A stretch of DNA of 64,000 nt from Atopsyche davidsoni (GCA_022113835.1 JAILWY010000012.1:1426001-1490000), one strand, 5' to 3'. Counted from the first letter of the stretch, positions 31,555 to 43,757 are shown. Program-made: numbers and translations. The notes: generated by a model from the sequence alone, not told the origin.

Positions 31555-31815
31555 GAGAAAGTCTTGTACAGAATGCGCAAAGAAAGAAAACTCCTGACGA
31601 TGGTCAAAAAGCGTAAGGCCTCCAATTTGGGTATATTTTTCGAAACAATAAATATAGTCTAGTGCAGCTAATTGTCCAAGGAAAAAATGAAGGAACACGG
31701 GGCATTGGAAGAAGGAAGCTTAAACAGTGACTGGAAGTCGGAAGTACAGCCGAATTAGTGAGACAGGTCCAGGATAGATGTGTTCAGTGAAATGGTCACC
31801 GATCCTCACTCGAAG
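31555..31815 (+). pseudogene. LINE reverse-transcriptase C-terminal fragment (degenerate)
   Basis: Translated in two frames, the stretch reads MRKERKLLTMVKKRKASNLG, then, after a frameshift near 31633, IFRNNKYSLVQLIVQGKNEG and GIGRRKLKQ. This is the typical tail of an insect non-LTR retrotransposon polymerase, with the KRK...YLGHI-like, QGK and GRRK blocks in order. Stop codons and the frameshift show that it is dead. Nothing of the catalytic RT core remains in the window. Confidence 0.75.
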
Positions 31816-32189
31816 AATAATGTAAAATTGCATTATAAAACAAATTGCGACCAAAAGAAAATAACCACGATGGAGATACCGCCCAATTCATAAGCCCTCA
31901 ACCCTAAATACGTAATCCGTTCATTTATTTCTCACTAAGCGAATCGCTCAGCCCGGCTGCGGGATTTATATCTCGGCCGAAATAAAGCGTTGACAAAACT
32001 CCAAGAAAAAGTTGCTCCCGGGGGAAATGACGGAAGATGTGTCAACATGCCCGTAGTTTTTTTGACTTTTCACTCGTCACCGGGAGCCGATCGTGACAGG
32101 AGGCCGCTACCTACAGGGTGGTTCAGGCGTTCTTAAAAATAAAACAAGACATTTTCTACGCAAATGTAATTAGACGATTCGTCTGTGTC

Positions 32190-32291
32190 GAGCTGCTTGA
32201 AGATTTTTTGCCCTCCGACGTTTCGGCTCCCGTACTGAGATCATCTTCAGGGATTTTTGAAACGCCGGAGGACAAAAACTTCAAGCTGCTC
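32190..32291. mobile_element. Foldback fragment, family F2 (hammerhead-like core)
   Basis: Arms 32190-32224 and 32259-32291 (GAGCTGCTTGAAG... and reverse complement) pair with a few mismatches around a 34-nt centre. The minus strand centre reads CTGAAGATGATCTC, a short stem (CTC/GAG), then CCGAAACGTCGG. The combination CTGAAGATGA - stem - GAAAC resembles Penelope-like element ends. The 70-codon open frame across it is a by-product. Confidence 0.6.
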
Positions 32292-32333
32292 AAAACCCAA
32301 GGAATGATGTGGTATTTCATTTTATTATTTTAA

Positions 32334-34497
32334 ATAAAAATCCACTCTTTGGATCACTTGACCATATTTTTGATATAACGATTTTGTGATAAATACGAGT
32401 ATTCAATATTTTAATTTATTTTATTTTATTTAAATTTTATGTAATCAATTTAATATTTATGTTTTTATGGAGTTTCATTTTTTTAAACACCTATTTTTTT
32501 AATGAAATATTTCCCCAATTATTACACAATTTATAACAATCATAAGAACACCCCGCTACATTAAATACAAGTGGAGTGTATCTATAAAGAGACGAAGCTA
32601 CACACTACACAGCTGCGAGAAAAGCCTTAAGGTACCCTTAGTTACTAATTTTCCCTGGCCATATGTCGCAAACAATTCGGGAACTCGTGAAAAAGTCAAC
32701 ATTTTTGTCGAGAAAGCGATGAAAGTCTAAAACATTCACGTAATAACATAATCTACTGTTGTCTTGGGGGATGAGCGTGGTGGCTTTCTGTTACGTAAAA
32801 ATAATAAAATTAGGTTTATTTAACCCTCTGGAACCTTTCCTGCTATCTGCCGCAACGACTTGCTGGGCTTTGATTGGATTATAAAACGACGCTTTAGATA
32901 AAAAAAAAAAAAACCTTTTTATAACCTTACCTAACTTTCTAACGCTATTTCATAAGTTTTGGTTTTTATCGTATTTGATTTGATGAGATAATTTTGATTG
33001 GCGATAACTGGCTCACTGATGAAATTATCTCCGCGAAAACATCCTTTTTTTTATAACAATCTTCTTGTATACAAGGAGAATTCCGGAGACGTAGCTGTAG
33101 ACATATACATAGTCGCTTTTATCTCTGAATGCCTCCGACCGCCTTTTTTCCTTGCGGCCTCTTGATATTATTGAGTAGTGTGGTTTTAGACTCCTCATTT
33201 AATATTAACTAAAATTCATATTAGCTCGTGAAATAAAAATTTATATATTAAATACGATTAAATAATATCACAGACTATGAATTACTTTGATTAAAATTAA
33301 CATCGACGATAATTGTTAACTTTGATCACTCTTTCAGAACCGGGACGTAAGGCTGTCTCGTCCTCGGCTGAATTCACAATTTTCTTCCAACTTTCTTAAA
33401 AACTGTCACCCACATATTTCCGTATCACTAGTTTTTGAAACTACTGGGAACCAAAGCTTCTTGAAAGGCGAAAGCGCTTACAAACAACAACTATCCTTAT
33501 TTATTTATCTACACATTTGTTGCTTAAATACGGAGAATTACAAACTAAACCAGTGATTCGTTGATCAATCTCAGGCATTTTTTAAAGTTAAATGTATAAT
33601 GTATTAGCGGTAAAAAAAAAAATAACAGAGAAGTGTTAACAGAAAGTACTTGATACTTTTTTTTATTAATATTATTGGGATGTCACTTCTTCTATTGCTT
33701 CTTCATACTGAAAACACGGTTGAGTCTGCGTGTGGAGGAGGGCGTTTATGCTAATTTTACGTTGCTAAGGTTTAAAAGTTCTCAATGAGGAGGTATTTTG
33801 TATCAATTATGTATATTATGAAGTGTGTGATATGCAAGAGTAAACATATTTATTTAGTTGCCAGATAAATATTGACTAGGTGCGTCGGTTTCATACTACG
33901 GATAACTGTTCAAATTATCGTTCAGTTATAGCCACGGTGGGCGAAATTCCGCTGCAGGTGGGATTTTTCTTGGCGTTTTATACTTAAATATCGGATACGT
34001 AATAAACACACTTGCGTTAAAAATGCTGCTTTTTTATTTTATTTATTGGTTCACTCGATGGCGAAATCCACGTGGCGTCGAAAATAAAAACGTTATCTGC
34101 TTTTCTTTTTGATTTTGTGGCATTTTCGGCTTCCATTTACCAAATTGTCTGGGATCTTTTAGATTGCTCGCGTTTATTTTTCCCCTCTCCGATGTTTCGG
34201 TAAGAGACAACAGAAGTTGGCATTTCCAGTGTATAACGCTAAAAATAAAAATGAACCCTAGCGCTCTTTTAATATTTATAAATTTATTCTATCGAATACG
34301 AGGTATTTAAAAAAATTAAATGCATTATAAAGTCAGTGTTTATTTTGCTTTCATGCAGCTATAGGATCTAAACATGCCTTCGGCTTCATCTTCAGGTATC
34401 GGCAATCAATCATATTTTAAACCATTTGAATAATAACCATGCAGTACACTCAATTATAATCAATTGCACAGTAATCAAAAATAATAAAAATCTTTTT
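32334..34497. other. Intergenic, AT-rich
   Basis: No gene recognised. At about 34370-34397 the minus strand carries CTGAAGATGAAGCCGAAGGC, a short relic resembling family F2. Confidence 0.5.
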
Positions 34498-34860
34498 GAC
34501 AGAGAGTACTTGGTGGAATTTCATTTTAATATTTTTGAGTAAAATACTTGAGTGATTTTCCACATGTTCTTTTTTATGCTGCTGCTACACCTCAAAGCCA
34601 CTACTTTAGATAATTACCCCATTAATATAAAAACATTTGTTCACAAAAATTTGCAATTATATAGAATCCTCCACTTGTCAGGTACATTAAAATCACATTA
34701 GCCCTTACCATCTGACAATCATTCTCTCTCTTTCCAACAACCTCTCCCTCTAACAATTGTTTACCTAATTGCTTATACTTAATAATGCCAACGTGAAAGG
34801 TTGGCGAAACCGGTCACAAATAAAAACGAACATGTGGAATATCACTCAAAAATATTTTTT
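34498..34860. mobile_element. Foldback element, family F1, copy 2 (left arm truncated)
   Basis: The left end shares TTGACAGAGAGTACTTGGTG and the following 60 bp with copy 1. It breaks off after CACATGTTC and continues with a middle that matches copy 3 (for example CCACTACTTTAGATAATTAC). The right arm at about 34780-34855 repeats CCAACGTGAAAGGTTGGCGA and AACCGGTCAC. An internal deletion removed most of the left arm. Confidence 0.75.
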
Positions 34861-37117
34861 TAACCGTTTAATTTAACCACTCAGGACACTTGTAGTTTTA
34901 TTGAATAGTATTAAAAATATATATACAACGAATCCAAAGCCACGGTGAATTATTTATGAAAAATAATTAAATAATTTTTTTTTTTAAATTCCATATAAAT
35001 AAATAAAGCAAACCAAAATTTTTGTTAAGTGAAAAATCAACCCGAATCGTAATGATTTACGGAACGATGGATGAAGTTATGTTTTTAAGGGATGCTAATT
35101 TTAATGACGCGCTTCCCGAAGCATGAAAATTAATTTTCTGAATAAACACTTGGATATTATTGAAAAGAAGTCCGTAATTGAGTGTGCAGGTACAGACTCC
35201 GGGGAGGCTCCGCCGCGAATGAGCTCTCCCTTATAATTGTTAATTGGGCAAAAGTATGACATTTTATTAAATTCTTCAAAAAATATTTTCGTTTGAATTT
35301 CAAATTACTTCCAAAGAGCTTTCATCAAATGAAATAATAAAACGGAGGCTGTGTTGTGAATGCGGCTTGAGAATTTGTGCTTAACGAATCATTACATAAA
35401 AGTAAAAAAAAAAAAAAACACGATTGAGAAGCTAAAAGGCTCATTTTATGTAAATAGGTTTTATATTTTTAAATTATTCAACTTTTGATCAAAACATAAT
35501 ACGACCATCAGTTAAATATTGGAATTAATAATACTAAAATGATAATGAACCAGATAAATATAAATTTTGAGGTACACGAACACAAAACGACTGCAAAAAA
35601 CGTTTGAATATTTTTTTTCAGGATGCAAGAGATGTCTTGGAATTTTCAGTTTATCGCAGTTGTTCATACAAATAACAGTTTAAAATGGTATAAAAAAAAA
35701 AAAACATATATTTATTTATTTATTAAAAACAAATGTAAAATCTTAATATAGACGTTGCAGTAATTTAACTAACTTTTTTTGGTATATTAATGAAACTAGA
35801 ATAATGAAAATATAATAGTTCTGATATTCTCCTTGGAAAACAGTTCAATCGGAAATCCAATAAGTTTTTATTGAAAAACTTCTTGAATTAAGGATATTGG
35901 AAAAATAGCTTTGCAATGCTCGGTCTTACCTAGGGATCAATGCAATCAGGCAATCTGCGAGGTTACCTGCGAATCAAAATTACAATCAAAATACTCTTGT
36001 AAAAATGTGGAATGTGCCAATCACGACGGTGCTCCATTTTACAGCCTCACATTTCGACTGAAATTGACATTTTCAGATTTCAGGAAAAATTTCAGATTAA
36101 AGCGCTTCAAAATCCATGACGTCACAAATTTTGTACTCTCACCTTTTTTCCAAGATTTAAAAAAAAAGTGAATATGTACGACATTTCTTTAAAAAAACAA
36201 TAAAAAATTATAATATTGACACCACAAATTACACGTGGTTTTTTCTTTAAATAATATTATTATTTTTTGTGTCTAATTTCAATTATGATTGATTATACAG
36301 ACTTATTTATTTTTGCAGATTGATTTGCTACAAATTTATTATTATTTTAGATATCGTATCGGAAACAAGAAATTGATGGGTTTTCTTGAGTTACCATACA
36401 ATTTATAAATTCAACATAAGATTTTTTTAATATAATATTTATTTAAAATGTTTGATCGAAACAGAATTAGACTACCAGACTAGTTTATTAGAGATAGACT
36501 TTTTTTCAAAGCGGGTCCCGAATTTGGCATATTTAATTTTTTTAAATCATCGTTGATATGAAACTATAATTAGAAGAGTAATGTTTTAATTAAAATTAAC
36601 TTGAAAGCTGGTTCTCATGTTTGAACTACTCTGGACGTTGATTGTTCTCCGCCGCAGCAGCCAATATACCCAGCCTGTGGCGCATCAGCTTCCATGTTGT
36701 GCTCCAGACGACAATGTGTCCTCACCTTCACTCGGATAGCCTTGGAGGTGGTTGACCTTGAGGTTGGTTCACACCAGACAGACGTGGTGTCTGTAACCGA
36801 AGCAGCGCAAACCAATTGAAGTTTGAAGTGAAATTGTGTACGTGAACTGAAAGCAACGCTGCAGAAGATAAGAATGCATTTTCAGGGATGGGACTGAATT
36901 CACAGACACACAATACAGGAGTGAAAGCTTCGTGCTTATTTTTTTATAATTTTACAGTGGATTTTCAGATTATTCATACACATATTAAGTACAAAATATT
37001 ATTAATTTAAACACACCAGTGTGGATCACCAGTCCAACTCTTTAGTTAAACAATAACTACACACAGTTTAAGCTACATGCTTATTACATTGTCATGTTAA
37101 GTTTTCAAAGCGTTGTA
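34861..37117. other. Intergenic, AT-rich
   Basis: No gene or bounded repeat recognised. A GC-richer patch at about 36610-36810 has open frames on the minus strand but no recognisable motif. Confidence 0.5.
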
Positions 37118-37846
37118 CGAGGGTGGTACGATAAGTACTTAGCCTACAAAAGAAAAATGAAAATTTTGGAAAAGTGGCGATTTATTTCTCAAAATAGTAT
37201 CCTTTTAGGTCGATACACTTGACCCAGCGATGCTCCAACTTCTTTAACCCATCTGAAAAATACGTTTTCTCAAGGTCTGCAAAGTAGGCCTCCGTGGCGG
37301 CGATGACCTCCTCATTCGATTTAAATTTCTGCCCGGCTAGTGACTTTTTCAAGTTTGGAAACAAAAAAATATCGCACTGGGCCAAATCTGGAGAAAACGG
37401 TGGATGGGGGAGCAGTTCGTAGTGCAATTCGACCAATTTGGCCGTGGCGACGGCGGAGGTGTGAGCCGGTGCGTTGTCATGGTGGAAGAACACTTTTTTC
37501 TTCGACAAATGGGGACAAAAATTCCTGTGACCGTTTTGCCCTTCTCGAAGTAGTCAATGTAGATCACACAACCATCAAAAACCGACGTGTGACCGCGTTG
37601 AAACTCGTTAAACCAATTTTTGACGGTCGCCATCGAAGGAGAAGAGTCACCGTACACAGCATCCAAGCGTCTTTGATTTAGCTGCGCGATTTTTCTTCCA
37701 AAAACAAGAATCGAATCACCGACCGATATTGCTCTTTTTCCATTTTTTTGACAGTAGCCGTCTAAGAGAATGTACGACACGATAGTAAATCTCTCTTGCG
37801 ATACTAGCACCATCGGGTATAGCCGCATACAGTTTGAAAACTTCAT
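37118..37846 (-). pseudogene. Degenerate mariner transposase remnant
   Basis: Minus strand. The N-terminal part carries a helix-turn-helix-like segment (RRLDAVYGDSSPSMATVKNW then FNEFQRGHTSVFD). It jumps directly to IYIDYFEKGKTVTG, so a large internal piece of the catalytic domain is missing, including the first catalytic Asp. After a frame change near 37505 the C-terminal part reads FFHHDNAPAHTS and PPFSPDLAQCDIFLF, with exactly 34 residues between the last two Asp: the mariner D34D signature. The right end is preserved: TA (37116-37117) followed by CGAGGGTGGTACGATAAGTA. I could not find the matching left inverted repeat. Non-functional. Confidence 0.85.
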
Positions 37847-37958
37847 TCATTATTGTCTATAAAGCAATTATGCGGATTGCTTCAGAAACCTCAACAGTGA
37901 ATGCGCATATTTATTACATTGTAGTTTATTTGATATCTGAATACAGTTTGAAAACTTC
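37827..37958 (+). repeat. 18-bp direct repeat beside the mariner remnant
   Basis: ATACAGTTTGAAAACTTC occurs at 37827-37844 and again at 37941-37958. The first copy overlaps the start of the transposase remnant. It may record a local duplication at the broken end of the element. Confidence 0.6.
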
Positions 37959-38039
37959 GGTGAGTGTTGTGTAGAAAGTAGGGGAGTGTCGGTGCAGTTT
38001 GAGTGAAGTCGGCTGGCGCACACGGGCGGAGCAGACGCC

Positions 38040-38165
38040 GCCCCCGCCAGTCTCCGGGCGGGCGCCGCCGCGGCTTGTCGTTCCACCTCGCTCCGGGTCC
38101 GCTCCGGCTCCGCTCCGGCTCCGCTCCGAGTCCGCTCCCGCTCCGCTCTCCGCTCCCCGCAGCCT
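38040..38165. repeat. CTCCG-rich simple repeat
   Basis: GC-rich degenerate repeat of CGCTCCGGCTC-like units on the + strand. Open frames in several frames here are low-complexity. Confidence 0.65.
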
Positions 38166-38254
38166 CGCCAAAAACAGGGTAATTTCAAAACAAAAGTTTT
38201 TTTTGATAATCATTAAGAATACATTTTTTCAAATATTCAAAATTGATTTAAAAA

Positions 38255-38302
38255 ACTCATCATCATCATCATCATCATTGAACCCACATCCCCGTGCATT
38301 AA
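38255..38302 (-). repeat. Short tRNA-like relic with (ATG)n run
   Basis: The minus strand reads GGGGATGTGGGTTCAATG followed by an ATG trinucleotide run. The first part matches the T-arm region of the tRNA-bearing repeat at 44482-44559. It looks like a truncated copy that has grown a microsatellite. Confidence 0.4.
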
Positions 38303-39751
38303 AGTTTTTTTTTTTTATGTCCGCACCTATTCAAGTTCGACGTTTCTGTGTTGTGACAGTTGAGTTATTATGACGTTTCGCTGTAAACAAGATCGTTCCG
38401 CTTAATTTGTGACCGGTTTGTTTATGGATCTTCGGCTATTGTTTGTGTTTTATGGCAGGCGGTAGGTTTGGTTATAATGGCACTCAATCGACGAATGAAC
38501 TGCATGAACGTGTAATTTTATTCCCAGCATCCTGGATACATATATAATATAATAGAGTTGTAAAAACCTCGCTCGCTACCGTTACGCTTGATGTTTATAG
38601 AAATTTTACAATATACAATGTAATTATCAAATCAGTATTTGGCTCAAAAGCCTTGTATATGTATTCTTGTTTATATTGTTGAAACTCACCCTGTGTATCG
38701 CTAGAAGTGAATTGATTATTTTAAAAAGAGCGTAAGCTGGAACCCCACTCGTGACATGCACGTAAATTTTCCTGTGACGCGGATTTTGAGAGATGTCGTA
38801 CACATTGCACCTACATATTTCCACACGTATATGATGATGCAATGGTTTTGTTGTATTAAGGCATTTTTGTAACAAATAATTGTTTTATTATTTAACGCGT
38901 GATTCAGTGCTATGCAGGGTTCTGGGTTCTGAACAAATATCCAAGGTCATCTGCATTGCAAACGCAGTGGCAGGAGCGTTGACCGCAAAATAAGCTCAAC
39001 GGAAGCCGTCGCTTGAGTGCTGCGAGACATTTAACCCAATTTCTGCAATTAAAAAATAAAAAGTGCTTTATTTTATTAAAATTCGATAGGAAGAGACGCG
39101 GGGTTCCCCGTATAATTTGGGCGTAATTCGGCGTCCATCACGAGGAGGTAATTGCGCCGGGCCGGGGACGCTGGCGCCAAGTCTGCCGGCGCCGAGTTCT
39201 TTATTAATGGCGATCATGCGTATATTTTTTTTCACAAAGCTTCTTGTGCGAGCCATTGTTTTAAGTGTTTGTAGGTCGCCGACGGCAAAAACTATACGTT
39301 ATTTTTTATATTTGTGTCACTAAGCTGTTTTATATGTTTTTTTTAAATGTCTCAAATATATTGCTTTGTCTGGTGATGGTACAGTCGATCTTTAATTTTA
39401 TCATCTATTTACAGCTCTAAAGTTTTTATTAGCTTATTATTTTGAATATCACAACGTAGATGTCCTCCCTACGTGATCTGGAACAGACTGCGTATGAGTA
39501 TCGAAAAATAATTAAGACAACTCTGAAAGCACTGGAAGTCGTTTTCTTTTGGCGGCTCGCAAATTAAATTAGCGAGTTTTGGATTGAAATTAATTTGACG
39601 TGTGATTGATGGTGAGATTAAAAAGTTGTTGACATATTGCTTCTCCATGTTTCCAGCTTACGTAATGACCAGCGCTACATCGCGAATACACTCTGAGTAG
39701 ACTCAAAATATTCAAGGCAATTACTTGTAGAACTCAACATTGGCTGTTTGA
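38303..39751. other. Intergenic, AT-rich
   Basis: No gene recognised. The GC-rich patch near 39095-39210 has a 62-codon minus frame with no motif I recognise. Confidence 0.5.
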
Positions 39752-40077
39752 GGTAGTGATGCCAAACCTTTTGTAATCAACCTTTTAAAATTAGGGAAAT
39801 AAGCAGCTTAACTCTCTCAGTTTCACAAAAAACTTAATTTACACAAAAAATAATATTTTAACTAATAAGAAAGCAAAGTAGAAAATAATATATTTCTAAT
39901 AATGCAATTTGAAAATACTACAAGAATGTTTTAATTCTCTTCTTCTTATTTCTCATGAAATATTATTTTAAATAGGTGAGATTGATTGTGTTAGTACATA
40001 TCATATTTAAGTAGCAAAGAGGTGGGATAATATTAATTATGTCAAATACCCATAAATTCATAGGTTGGCCACCACTG
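39752..40077. mobile_element. Possible hAT-type MITE
   Basis: The left end TAGTGATGCCAAACCTTT and the reverse complement of the right end, CAGTGGTGGCCAACCTAT, match at about 13 of 18 positions and look like hAT terminal repeats. The interior is AT-rich and noncoding. The flanking 8-mers do not match well, so the ends or target duplication have decayed. Confidence 0.45.
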
Positions 40078-41967
40078 GTCTAGCATAATATGGCTTCGGT
40101 AGAATCAGCAAACCTTAAAAGTACATCTGATATCTGATCATTATCGATTACATTGTAAATTGTCGTATCACAAATAACAATTAATTTGCTTGCTTTTAAC
40201 AATATCGTTCATTGAATTCGCAAGTAGAAAGTGATAATTTTAGTAAAAATATTTTTTTAATTATATATATAAATACCGTGAATTACTGCACAAATAGTGA
40301 AAGAGTATTTAATGTAATGTCTGCAATATTTATCGCTATCCTATTAATATTAATTGTGTCAGGAGTTTGATATATTTGTTTGCGAAAGAGTTTCTCCAGT
40401 CTTGCGTCTGAAACCCCAAAGAAAATATCTGTTTTTGGCCGATATTTCAACCAGTAATATTAGGGTCAACATTTCACTCCCCCTGGCTTGCAAGTCAACG
40501 TTTATTTAATCAATTATTCCAATTAATTATTTAATCTTGCCACATCTGCTTTGAATAAAACCATAATTTTACCTAAGCTTAGATTTCATTATTATCTGAG
40601 CTCTTGGTCTTTACAAGAAATATGAATAGCCGAACGGTTAGAATATTACGACCGCTTTCGGTTTTTGGGGGTTTTTTCAGGCGAAAGCGTTCCAATAAAA
40701 ATATTGAGTAATACAAATTATAAAAGTCTGTTGTGGGAACTTTCAATGTCTCCTGTTTGTAAAAAATAATTTGTATCACAAAAGCAAATTTTGGATGGTG
40801 AGAAAAAGGTTTTATGGGTTAAAAACAATAGCTGTTATTTTTGGATTGACATAATCGATTATTTGCGGTGTCAGATCGGGGGTGAAATAATGTCAAGTAG
40901 GTCCCTGGGTCCCGCAGATTGCTGGCAGGGCGTGGTTACCACCATGGAGCCCCTTTTATGTATAATGCGATATTCACACCGCGTGAACCAGAAGCTCCAG
41001 CTAAACTTTGCGGAGTGACCTCTGGAGCGAGCCATATCGATTGCCCTCCTCAGAGAAAGTTTTGTAAAATATTATCACGACTTAGCAAGACCGCAGACAG
41101 ACTGTGATATAAGCACCGTATCCTGTAGTGGAAAATCGACAGGGATACCCCAAGCTGCTGAGCGAATTTCGAACACAGCATATTTAGTCAGAAAATTACA
41201 CGGGAATGCTCTGCCTTTACTTTGATATCTTCTGTGCAATTATTTTATCGCAAAAGATTTCTAATAAATACACATATGTGTACTTTAAGTATAGTTTTAT
41301 TGGGAAAATCGGTTTATTCACAAAACGATTGCAAACATAGCAATTCAAATTTTCGCTCAAGTAGTCACAGTAGTCGAAATGATTAAAGTGCAAAGCTTCG
41401 ACAGCCAGGATGTGTGATTGCTAGAATTGCACGTCGGTTACAATAATAGTATAATATTAAAAAAAAGCAAAGTAAAAAACCACAAAAATGGCTTGAATCG
41501 CAAGCGTGCTGAAAAAAAAACTATTATTTTCAGTCGTCTCGTGAGTACCATCTACCTGAAACCATAATGTTATTAGAAGAAAGCTTTCAGGAAACCGCAT
41601 GCATATATTTTAACTTTCCGCTAAAGCTAAAGCTTGTTATGATATATGAATTACTAAGAAGATTTAATAGCTATGTGAATTATAAATTATACCAGGCGTT
41701 TTATGGGAATTCCCTCCGTAGTGATGGATGGGGCCGAGTGCTGCACGGGGTTTTTTTTAGCTCGGAATGGGCGCTCGGGGCTGATCCTCGGAGAGCAGTG
41801 CAGTGCATGGCCGGCCTTCGGCATTTCCACATTGCTAACAACTCTGATTTCAGTTTTATGTTCGCCCCGGCATCCCCCCTAAGGATGTGGTCACAAGCGC
41901 AAAAGAACGTCACCCGATACGGAATGCGCATTCGGTGCAACGCTCTGTTTAAAGAATTAAAATCTTC
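40078..41967. other. Intergenic
   Basis: AT-rich with a GC-richer patch at about 40870-41060. A 162-codon + frame at 41567-42055 runs into the hAT MITE and has no recognisable motif, so I do not call it a gene. Confidence 0.5.
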
Positions 41968-41975
41968 ATCTAAAC

Positions 41976-42370
41976 CACTGGCTCCCAAAGTGGTCAATAT
42001 CGACCCCCAGGGGTCGATTTCGCCCTTCAAGGGGTCGACGACAGCGAAAAATTAAATTGGGGGCCCACGAACTGCAAATGGGGGTCTATCCAATTTTCAG
42101 GTCATCACCAAAATTTAGGCATTCCGTAAATGTCATAATTGAGTTTTTCCATCTTCATATCACATGGAAAAGGGTTTCAGCGTGGTTGTCAACCTTTTAA
42201 AAAAAAAAAAAATAGTTATTCAATGTTTACATACCGACATAAAATATGGCGCATTTTGTATATCAGATGTCAAAAATATGTAAAAATTCAATATTAGCAA
42301 GGCAGGGGTCTACGAAAAACAGGAAAACTCGACAAGGAATCGACGAGACAAAATAGTTTGGGAACCTATG
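41976..42370. mobile_element. hAT MITE with 8-bp target-site duplication
   Basis: The 395-bp element is bounded by identical 8-mers ATCTAAAC at 41968-41975 and 42371-42378. Terminal inverted repeats are CACTGGCTCCCAAAGT (left) and, read inward from the right, CATAGGTTCCCAAACT. The 8-bp duplication and TIR style are those of the hAT superfamily. The interior has no transposase. Confidence 0.9.
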
Positions 42371-42378
42371 ATCTAAAC

Positions 42379-43029
42379 GTATTATGTAAACTATCGAAAC
42401 GCTATGTCCATTCACAGAAGAAATATACATTTTTTTAAAATTAAACACCACCGGTGACGGTATGTAGACATCGTCATACCCATATATATATTTGCATAAT
42501 TTCTGAATCGGACGATGTGCATAGCCAATGTAACCACTGCCTAAGGTTGTAACATAAAGGTTTTGCTCCGCTTTTAGTGTTCCCGGCCCCATGGAACTGT
42601 ATAAGCATTGCTTTTATGGTGCGTCCAATGAGCACGGGGCAGATTGTTTTATCGTTATTTTTATTTTCCTTGGTTAGTAAATTTGGTTGTAACGGCCGTT
42701 ATCTTCCGTATTACAAAATCTCGCACTGAAAAATTAATCTGGTCTTCTCATCTAACTGAGATTGCGTAATTTAGTTTTATACCCTCTTATCAAATGACTC
42801 AATATATATAAATGCAAAACCGAGATTTGCTTAAATATTGCGAGTTTTGTGTTAACCAGTGGAGTGCGGTACAGGCGAGCAGAAAAGCAGTGAAATGGTT
42901 TAAAAAACTGGATTTAAGCTTGTATGTACTAATTTTTATAATCATATTCTATTTTGTGACTAAATGTGTTTATGGTGTAGGGGCGGGCGGGGGTGGTGTT
43001 CTTAAAGGGGTGCTCCTCATCCATCAGCC
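42379..43029. other. Intergenic
   Basis: AT-rich, ending in a GC-rich patch from about 42978. No gene recognised before the candidate exon at 43030. Confidence 0.5.
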
Positions 43030-43110
43030 ATGCCGTGCTTTTGGAGCTGTCTGGGGCTGCGGCGGAAGAGGCAGCCAGCTCGCTGCACCACCTTGGAACC
43101 TCTCATACAG
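43030..43110 (+). CDS. Candidate first coding exon, gene unknown
   Basis: An ATG in a GC-rich island begins MPCFWSCLGLRRKRQPARCT and, after exactly 27 codons, meets CAG|GTCAGT, a good donor. The Cys/Trp start followed by a basic run would suit a membrane-associated or lipid-modified N-terminus. The surrounding DNA is AT-rich and the next exon was not found. Unproven. Confidence 0.3.
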
Positions 43111-43411
43111 GTCAGTACCACATACAACCTTAATGGCGTGTGGTGATTATATAAAGGCACAAGAAAATTCATATCAAACGCATCCTTCAATTTCAGCCAA
43201 GAGTTAACCCATTCAATCTCTGATTTGCTTAGTAAACTCCTAAGCGATGTATAGCCATAGAAATAATAATTTTAGCTCACTAAATAGTTTATAAGTCGTC
43301 TTTATACTATAACATTTTTAGACTTTACCTGTTAAAGTTGAAATTGAAATATATCTATGCCTTGTATATTTATTCTTGTTGAGGGACAAGGCATTTGATT
43401 GGTGAAGATCC

Positions 43412-43645
43412 ATTATTATAATGATAAAGGTAACTTTGTATTCTTTCTTCACTTTGAGTTTATTATATTTTTTGCATGACTAGTTTCGACCAAACAGACT
43501 AGGTCATCATCAGATGAATAACTAAACTGAACTAGTTATGCATCCGATGATGACCTAGTCTGTTTTTTCGAAACTGGTCATGCAATAAATATAATAAGCT
43601 CAAAGTGAAGAAAGAATAAAAAGTTACCTTTATCATTATAATAAT
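43412..43645. mobile_element. Foldback element, family F3 (hammerhead-like core)
   Basis: The left arm begins ATTATTATAATGATAAAGGT and the right arm ends with its reverse complement. The two arms of about 105 bp match throughout with few mismatches, including AACTCAAAGTGAAGAAAG-type sequence. The minus strand of the left arm reads CTGATGATGACCTAGTCTG, then GGTCGAAACTAGTC, so GACC/GGTC can form a stem between CTGATGA and GAAA. This matches the order of a hammerhead core apart from one extra nt. Confidence 0.75.
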
Positions 43646-43723
43646 TGTATATTTATGTTATCGATCACAAGGCGAGAAAAATTCTAGATTTTTTTCCACA
43701 ACGCTGGCTATATATTACAGATT

Positions 43724-43757
<34 letters not shown>

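Noticed and set aside
39749..39760. let-7-like TGAGGTAGT
   Set aside because: Only the seed-length match is present. The sequence then diverges and no let-7-type precursor arm is nearby; it overlaps a hAT-like terminal repeat.
41567..42055. 162-codon + strand open frame
   Set aside because: It runs across the left boundary of the hAT MITE, has no recognisable domain, and its minus strand is also open.
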